Source: Acidimicrobiales bacterium (lineage in GTDB: Bacteria > Actinomycetota > Acidimicrobiia > Acidimicrobiales > MedAcidi-G1). From it: 40,075 bases of DNA. The position numbers and the translations under genes are program-made. Positions 35,212 to 40,075 of this stretch are shown here, one piece after another. How positions within the stretch are numbered: the stretch's first letter is position 1; each line of letters starts with the position of its first letter. The notes beneath the pieces were generated by a model, which saw only the letters and a program-made list of their open reading frames with translations, did not search any database and had not been told where the DNA came from. The DNA lies in the NCBI GenBank assembly GCA_030748555.1, contig JASMLT010000011.1:1-40075 (forward strand), given 5' to 3'.

Positions 35212-36294
35212 ATGGCACATCAAGTAAAAGGGGTTATTGCTAAAAGTAAAGGAGACCCTGTTGCAATCGAAACGATTGAAGTTCCGAATCCTGGCCCAGG
35301 AGAGGTTCTGATTGATGTGAAAGCGTGTGGAGTCTGCCACACAGACCTACATTATAGAGAAGGAGCTATCAACGACGAGTTCCCGTTTCTGCTGGGTCAT
35401 GAAGCCGCCGGTCTCGTGGAAGAAGTAGGTGAAGGTGTCACTGGCCTGGCTGCAGGTGACTTTGTAATCCTCAACTGGCGAGCTGTATGTGGGCATTGCA
35501 GATCTTGCCGAAGAGGACGACCATGGAACTGTTTTTCAACTCATAACGCAACACAGAAAATGAAACTCGACGGCAAGGAACTCTCCCCAGCTCTGGGCAT
35601 CGGAGCGTTCGCTGAGAAAACTCTTGTCGCAGCAGGACAAGCTACAAAAGTAAACCCTGAAGCCAAACCGGAAGTCGCGGGACTCATAGGTTGTGGGGTA
35701 ATGGCTGGCTTAGGTGCCGCAATGAATACTGGGCAAGTCAGCCGTGGAGATTCAGTGGCAGTGTTTGGTTGTGGAGGTGTAGGTGACGCTGCAATTGAAG
35801 GTTCGCGCTTAGCAGGAGCCCATACCATAATCGCTGTTGACATAGACCCAACAAAACTTGAATGGGCCAAAGAGTTCGGAGCCACTCACACTATTGATTC
35901 ATCAAAAGTTGATCCAGTAGAAGCCATTAGAGAAATAACAGATGGCAATGGGGTTGATGTAGCAATAGAAGCTATAGGTCTTCCAATCACCTATGAGCAG
36001 GCTTTTTATTCCCGCGACCTTGCAGGAACAGTTGTACTAGTTGGAGTTCCAAATCCTGAAATGAAAATCGAACTCCCAATGATTGAAATTTTCGGCAGAG
36101 GCGGAACCTTGAAATCTTCCTGGTATGGAGACTGCTTACCTTCACGTGATTTCCCCATGCTTATTGATCTCTATCTGCAAGGACGTCTTGAGCTTGACCG
36201 TTTTGTTTCAGAAACAATTGGCTTAGACGAAGTAGAAGAAGCCTTTCACAAAATGGAACGTGGAGAGGTTCTTCGTTCCGTGGTCATACTGTAG
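35212..36294 (+). CDS. mscR: S-(hydroxymethyl)mycothiol dehydrogenase
   Basis: This zinc-dependent class III-type alcohol dehydrogenase oxidises the formaldehyde-mycothiol adduct (S-hydroxymethylmycothiol) with NAD+, detoxifying formaldehyde. Catalytic zinc ligands are C42 ([11 protein letters not shown]) and H63-E64. The structural zinc uses C93, C96, C99 and C107, in the [20 protein letters not shown] segment that is distinctive for the mycothiol-dependent branch. The NAD-binding [11 protein letters not shown] follows. The length of 360 aa is normal. AAGGAG precedes the ATG. It leads a likely five-gene operon, and its formate product links functionally to the FDH at 19679-24220. Confidence 0.92.
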   Translation: MAHQVKGVIAKSKGDPVAIETIEVPNPGPGEVLIDVKACGVCHTDLHYREGAINDEFPFLLGHEAAGLVEEVGEGVTGLAAGDFVILNWRAVCGHCRSCRRGRPWNCFSTHNATQKMKLDGKELSPALGIGAFAEKTLVAAGQATKVNPEAKPEVAGLIGCGVMAGLGAAMNTGQVSRGDSVAVFGCGGVGDAAIEGSRLAGAHTIIAVDIDPTKLEWAKEFGATHTIDSSKVDPVEAIREITDGNGVDVAIEAIGLPITYEQAFYSRDLAGTVVLVGVPNPEMKIELPMIEIFGRGGTLKSSWYGDCLPSRDFPMLIDLYLQGRLELDRFVSETIGLDEVEEAFHKMERGEVLRSVVIL

Positions 36295-36306
36295 TAATCA
36301 AATCAA

Positions 36307-37287
36307 GTGCGTTGGTTAATGGTTGGTCATGGAAAAATAACTGCGAATTTCATTGAAGCCGCACGTGGAACAGGCCATGAGATCGTCGCTGTTGCAGGAC
36401 GAAATTCTGAAAGAGCTTCAACATTTGCAAATAAAAATGGAATAGAGAAATCTGGAGAAGATTTACTTCTTCTTTCAGAAGGAGTGGACGCTGCTTATAT
36501 AGCAACACCCCACAGTGAACATTGCAATGGAACTACAACTCTTTTAGAAAAGGGAGTGCCTGTTCTCTGTGAGAAACCTTTGGCTGTAAATCATAGACAA
36601 GTCGAAAAGATGGTTAATGCAGCAAAAGAAAGCAACACTTTCCTGATGGAAGCAATGTGGACCAGGCATTTGCCGATTTATGAAGAAGTCATCGATTGGA
36701 TTAAAAAAGGTCTGATTGGCGAACCAAAACTCGTTGACGCGTCTCTTGGATTCGATTCGCCCTATGACCCCGAATCACGGCTATGGAACCCCAAACTTGC
36801 AGGAGGAAGCCTATTAGACGTTGGTATTTATCCGTTAACACTTGCAGATTTGATATATGAGACTACGCCAGAGAACGTTTTCTCATTGGCTGAACTTTCG
36901 CCAGATGGTGTAGACGCACATATTGCTATTACATTGCAGTATCAAAATTCGGCTTTAGCGACACTTGGATCAGCCATTAATCTTTCCTTACCTAACGGAG
37001 CAAGTATTCTTGGTGAATCAGGGTCGATTGAAATACCTTATTTTTGGTGTGCGCAGAAAGCTTTTATTTCACAAGGTTCGGAGAAAAGAGAGACCTTTAG
37101 GCCTCATGAGATAAATGGATTCGAATATCAGATTCGTGAAATGGATAGATGCTTGACAGAAGGGTTGACACAGAGCCCAAAAGTTTCCTGGGAGTGCTCT
37201 CTTTCAATGACTCAGCTAATGGACAGTATTCGATCTGAAATAGGCGTTAGTTATCCGGCAGACGATGAGGATCATGATGGAATATAG
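36307..37287 (+). CDS. Gfo/Idh/MocA family oxidoreductase
   Basis: A 326-aa NAD(P)-dependent oxidoreductase. The Rossmann entry MVGHGKITANFIEAARGTGH is atypical in starting very near the N-terminus. The conserved EKP of VPVLCEKPLAVN is present (about residues 91-96), and the C-terminal domain contains GGSLLDVGIYPLTLADLI. The pattern resembles the dihydrodiol-dehydrogenase branch; the sugar or cyclic-alcohol substrate is unknown. The start is GTG at 36307, 12 nt after mscR; its end overlaps the aldo/keto reductase gene by 11 nt. Confidence 0.9.
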   Translation: MRWLMVGHGKITANFIEAARGTGHEIVAVAGRNSERASTFANKNGIEKSGEDLLLLSEGVDAAYIATPHSEHCNGTTTLLEKGVPVLCEKPLAVNHRQVEKMVNAAKESNTFLMEAMWTRHLPIYEEVIDWIKKGLIGEPKLVDASLGFDSPYDPESRLWNPKLAGGSLLDVGIYPLTLADLIYETTPENVFSLAELSPDGVDAHIAITLQYQNSALATLGSAINLSLPNGASILGESGSIEIPYFWCAQKAFISQGSEKRETFRPHEINGFEYQIREMDRCLTEGLTQSPKVSWECSLSMTQLMDSIRSEIGVSYPADDEDHDGI

Positions 37288-38263
37288 AGAAATTCCAGGA
37301 ATTCGAATCCCCCTGTCACAAATCATTCAAGGAGCCACAACTCTTTTCGGAGATGAAACTGTTTCCCACTGGGAAAATTTGCTTGATGATGTAATGGACG
37401 CTGGCATAAATGCTTTCGATACAGGACTTGTGTATGCAGATCAGGACGGTACTTGTGATGAAAGGCTAGGAAGATGGGTTAATGAGCGAAATGTTCGCGA
37501 CAAAGTCATTGTTATTGGTAAGGGCTGCCATCCTGGACCCCCTAATTGGGAAGAGTCTCGTGTCCTGCCAGAATGTGTCGGAGTAGACATAGAAAAGACA
37601 TTGGATCGTATGGGAACCGACTATTTAGACCTCTGGCTCTTTCACCGTGATAATGAAGAAGTGCCACTTGATGAACTCGTAGATGCAGTAGACAAACAAG
37701 TTGCCGCCGGTTTAATAGACACATGGGGAGTGTCCAACTGGAGTATTAAACGGCTATCAAATGCTTTAGAAGCATCAAAGAAAAATTCTTGGGTTAAACC
37801 AGAAGCTTTCAGTCCACACTTGTCTTTAGTTGTCCAAGAACAACCTCCATGGGAAGCAGTAACGAGCATTGCAGGTGACAGGGCACAAGACGACAGGGAA
37901 TGGTTAAAAGAGAACCAGATTCCAGTTTTGGCATGGTCAACCTTGGCCGGTGGCTATTTGACCTCTTCAATAGAGCTTGAGAATATGCAGACGCCAAACT
38001 CTCGACTGCAGGCCGAGGCATCTCGGTGTTACCACTCAGAGGCAAATTGGTTGAGACGTGAACGTGCAATTGAATTAGCCGGAAAGAAAGACTGCACGCT
38101 TGAACAGATAGCAGTTTCTTGGGTGCTGTATGCGGATTTCCCAACACACGCACTATGTGCTTCACGTAGCAAGACCGAAGCTTTACATAACGCCGCTTCT
38201 TCAGAAATAAAACTTTCTGAAAGTGAAAGAGTTTGGTTAGAAAGTGGTGAGATCATTGAATGA
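37277..38263 (+). CDS. Aldo/keto reductase
   Basis: A 328-aa NADPH-dependent (beta/alpha)8-barrel reductase. The catalytic tetrad is visible as the Asp of NAFDTGLVY, the following Tyr, the Lys of VIVIGKGCH and the His of LWLFHRDN. The C-terminal cofactor part includes CASRSKTEALHNAAS. A longer frame from 37265 exists, but GAGGA (37267-37271) best serves the ATG at 37277. It overlaps both neighbours, so the cluster is tightly coupled. Substrate unknown. Confidence 0.9.
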   Translation: MEYREIPGIRIPLSQIIQGATTLFGDETVSHWENLLDDVMDAGINAFDTGLVYADQDGTCDERLGRWVNERNVRDKVIVIGKGCHPGPPNWEESRVLPECVGVDIEKTLDRMGTDYLDLWLFHRDNEEVPLDELVDAVDKQVAAGLIDTWGVSNWSIKRLSNALEASKKNSWVKPEAFSPHLSLVVQEQPPWEAVTSIAGDRAQDDREWLKENQIPVLAWSTLAGGYLTSSIELENMQTPNSRLQAEASRCYHSEANWLRRERAIELAGKKDCTLEQIAVSWVLYADFPTHALCASRSKTEALHNAASSEIKLSESERVWLESGEIIE

Positions 38264-38672
38264 AAAAAAAGTTCGAGAACGAAACATGGACGTTTTAAAA
38301 ACTGCAATTTCATCTATTGGAACTGGAAACAGTGAAATATTTTCAAATCTTTACACAGAGGACTGGGTTCTTGAACTTCCATATAGCGAACCACCCAAAG
38401 TCCTGAGAGGGGTAAATGAAATTCTTGCTTATTTGAAACCGCAGATGGGCAAACTCGAATTCACTCTCACACTCACAGAAATCTTTGAGTGCCTTGATCC
38501 GAATTTGCTAATAGCAGAATATGTCAGTGAAGGTAGATCCACTATCACCAACAAGCCTTATCAAAATACTTACATAGGTTTGTGGAGGTTCCGTGAAGGC
38601 AAAATTTGTGGAGTTAAAGAATATCTGAACCCGTTAATTGCTACCGAAGCCAACACTCCTTCTGGTATATGA
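38256..38672 (+). CDS. NTF2/SnoaL-like protein
   Basis: About 138 aa with the cone-shaped NTF2/SnoaL pattern: a helical start (MDVLKTAISSIGTGNSEIFS), NLYTEDWVLELPYSEPPKVLRG, and a beta-rich second half (NTYIGLWRFREGKICGVKEYL). Such proteins act as isomerases, hydrolases or dehydratases, or as binding domains; the reaction here is unknown. Start choices are GTG 38244, TTG 38256 (GGTGA 5 nt upstream, my choice) and ATG 38286. The stop overlaps the next gene as ATGA. Confidence 0.72.
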   Translation: MNEKKVRERNMDVLKTAISSIGTGNSEIFSNLYTEDWVLELPYSEPPKVLRGVNEILAYLKPQMGKLEFTLTLTEIFECLDPNLLIAEYVSEGRSTITNKPYQNTYIGLWRFREGKICGVKEYLNPLIATEANTPSGI

Positions 38673-39874
38673 AGATGGAAAATAAATTAGAACGCTTAAT
38701 AAATGGAGACATTTTTGAAGACCTAATTCATGCGTGGAGAAGATTAGGGCGGCTTGTCTACAACGACACAGCAACGGATCCCCAATCATTGGAAAGGGCC
38801 ACAGGTTTGCTGTACATGACCCGTTACCTGACAGCAGGAGCCACACTGGCAATGGAATTAAATGATCCTGATTATCCATATTTTGACCGTTGGGCAGATC
38901 GGTCATACTCATGGGGAATCGACTCCCCAGACGGCTTGTATTCGTTTGCGAGCATTAGAGGAGATTCGACCTACCGTATTTTCGGAAATCGAGGTACAGC
39001 ACACCAATTTGACATTGAGATCCATTCTCCACATTTCGCAAACGCCCCAAATTATACAAGAACCGGGAACTTAGGATTTGCCGACATAAAGACCGAACCA
39101 GATGGAAGCGTGGAAATAATTCTCAGTCCGGATCCACCTCCAGATGACAACAAACATAATTGGATACAACTCACACCTGATGCCGAGTCGATTTGTATAA
39201 GGCAGTTTTTTTATGACTGGGAAAGTGAACAGAAAGCAGAACTGTTAATCGAAAAAGTTGATGCCCAGTATCCACCTCCGCCTGAAAAACCCGAGGCCAT
39301 AGTCGATAAAGCAGAGCTTTTGATCAGATGGCTTGATGAAGCTGGGACATTTTGGGATGAAGTTATCCGCACATTTATGACCGAACCGAATACAGTCACA
39401 TTCTTAAACCCGAAGGAAAGCGACTGGGGTGGTCATGGGGGCCTTTCCTACGGAATGGGTTCGATAGAAATCGGTCAAAATGAAGCAGCACTCCTAGAAG
39501 TAAAACCCCCAGATTGCCATTTTTGGGGTTTTCAACTTGGGAGCATCTACTGGGAGTCAATGGACTGGTGGAGAAGACAGTCCTCATTGAATGGTTTTCA
39601 GGCAAAATGTGATTCCGATGGTGTTTTCCGCTGCATCATTTCAGCCAGAGATCCAGGTGTCCACAACTGGCTTGACACTGCGGGCTATTCACAGTTGACA
39701 ATAATGGGTCGTTGGTTGCACGCCCGAGATTTTCCACAACCGACAATCAAAGTTTTACCCTTTAAGGAAATCGACAGGCATCTCCCAGAAAATACTCAAA
39801 GGGTCAGTGTGAGTGAAAGAAGTGAGATCATCAGAAGACGAAATTTGGCAGTCCAGAAGATTTTGGGGCTTTGA
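38669..39874 (+). CDS. DUF1214 family protein
   Basis: A 401-aa protein of the DUF1214-containing family frequent in actinobacteria. Recognisable blocks are YFDRWADRSYSWGIDSPDGLYSFASIRG (residues about 71-98), GTAHQFDIEIHSPHF, IRQFFYDWESE, CHFWGFQLGSIYWESMDW and DPGVHNWLDTAGY. Biochemistry is unknown; members are often near steroid or alcohol-degradation genes. No signal peptide is seen. The ATG at 38669 overlaps the NTF2-like stop (ATGA); ATG 38675 is an alternative. It ends the five-gene run that begins with mscR. Confidence 0.83.
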   Translation: MKMENKLERLINGDIFEDLIHAWRRLGRLVYNDTATDPQSLERATGLLYMTRYLTAGATLAMELNDPDYPYFDRWADRSYSWGIDSPDGLYSFASIRGDSTYRIFGNRGTAHQFDIEIHSPHFANAPNYTRTGNLGFADIKTEPDGSVEIILSPDPPPDDNKHNWIQLTPDAESICIRQFFYDWESEQKAELLIEKVDAQYPPPPEKPEAIVDKAELLIRWLDEAGTFWDEVIRTFMTEPNTVTFLNPKESDWGGHGGLSYGMGSIEIGQNEAALLEVKPPDCHFWGFQLGSIYWESMDWWRRQSSLNGFQAKCDSDGVFRCIISARDPGVHNWLDTAGYSQLTIMGRWLHARDFPQPTIKVLPFKEIDRHLPENTQRVSVSERSEIIRRRNLAVQKILGL

Positions 39875-39929
39875 TTCCGCCTTGCGGTAGGTCTGCACCA
39901 TCAAGCTAAAGTTCACCAAGGGGGTTATT

Positions 39930-40075
39930 GTGAAAAGTTCATTATTAGCAGCTTGTTGCACTCTGATGTTGCTTTTTTCTGCTTGTGGAGGCGAGGAAGA
40001 AACTGGTTCTTTATCTGCTATTCCGACTACGACTGTTGCTCCTACTACGACTGTTGCTCTGACTACGACTGTTGC
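39930..40075 (+). CDS. Lipoprotein with Thr-rich hexapeptide repeat (N-terminal part)
   Basis: AAGGGGG (39918-39924) precedes a GTG at 39930 that opens a frame to the window end. The first 19 residues (MKSSLLAACCTLMLLFSAC) form a lipoprotein signal with lipobox LFSAC, giving Cys19 as the lipidated residue. An acidic stretch GGEEETG follows, then a repeated PTTTVA unit. This is probably a secreted, lipid-anchored protein with a flexible, possibly glycosylated linker; the functional domain lies beyond the window. Confidence 0.75.
   Translation, partial: MKSSLLAACCTLMLLFSACGGEEETGSLSAIPTTTVAPTTTVALTTTV
40023..40075 (+). repeat. 18-bp tandem repeat encoding (P/L)TTTVA
   Basis: Three near-identical 18-base units (40023-40040, 40041-40058 and 40059-40075, the last cut by the window end) share the core ACTACGACTGTTGC. 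They encode PTTTVA, PTTTVA and LTTTV. The array probably continues beyond the window. Confidence 0.85.

Noticed and set aside
40023-40075. Repeats at the window end as a CRISPR array
   Set aside because: Units are contiguous without spacers and code for a hexapeptide in frame.

Overview
The window looks like a compact, AT-rich chromosomal segment of an actinobacterium. By eye the G+C is somewhat above 40 percent; I did not compute it. Supporting markers are a mycothiol-dependent formaldehyde dehydrogenase, an F420-associated DUF2342 metalloprotease, a PPOX/F420-type flavoprotein, ClpC, HemQ, a type III pantothenate kinase and the MEP isoprenoid pathway. The low G+C, tiny intergenic gaps and gene content suggest a marine Acidimicrobiia-like lineage, but that is inference. 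No phage, IS element or CRISPR array was seen, and no stretch over 300 bases lacks a gene.

Layout. 1-7000 (+): end of a PcrA-type helicase, tRNA-Thr(CGT), a 44-aa membrane peptide, the DUF2342 metalloprotease, tilS, hpt, a phosphatase-like protein without its catalytic Cys, panC, coaX and lysS. 7001-12920: polyprenyl synthase (-), clpC, an unusual lipoprotein fused to a degenerate HAD domain, and a dienelactone hydrolase. 12917-19682: a Crp/Fnr regulator (-), then ispD-ispF-rlmB, tRNA-Thr(TGT) (-), a LytR_C protein, glycerate kinase, groEL behind a CIRCE-like element, and a PPOX protein.

19679-28264 is the most interesting part. Six minus-strand genes with gaps of at most 36 nt or overlaps form an apparent operon: BKACE enzyme, carnitine 3-dehydrogenase, gamma-butyrobetaine-type dioxygenase, formate dehydrogenase catalytic subunit, fused NuoE-NuoF subunit, and a Fe-S subunit. 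The catalytic subunit is interrupted by one in-frame UGA at the conserved selenocysteine position. Eleven nt later comes a bacterial SECIS-like hairpin with a GGUCU loop, so I read it as one selenoprotein gene (22328-24220). The usual FdhA polypeptide is also split: its Fe-S N-terminus, including the Mo-domain Fe4S4 cluster, is encoded by the last gene of the operon, giving a permuted order (alpha-C, beta, alpha-N). fdhD is divergent, and the shared promoter region carries a 19-bp inverted repeat made of two TGTC-N3-GACA boxes.

28299-39874: hemQ, a small receiver-like protein, amt and glnD (no glnK between them), a NUDIX hydrolase, PAC2 (-), GNAT, then a likely five-gene operon led by S-(hydroxymethyl)mycothiol dehydrogenase followed by Gfo/Idh, aldo/keto reductase, NTF2-like and DUF1214 genes. 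The window ends inside a lipoprotein with a Thr-rich hexapeptide repeat.

Working model (inference): gamma-butyrobetaine is hydroxylated to carnitine, oxidised to 3-dehydrocarnitine and cleaved towards glycine betaine. Betaine demethylation would yield C1 units. Formaldehyde could be oxidised through mycothiol to formate, and the selenocysteine formate dehydrogenase would recover NADH from formate.
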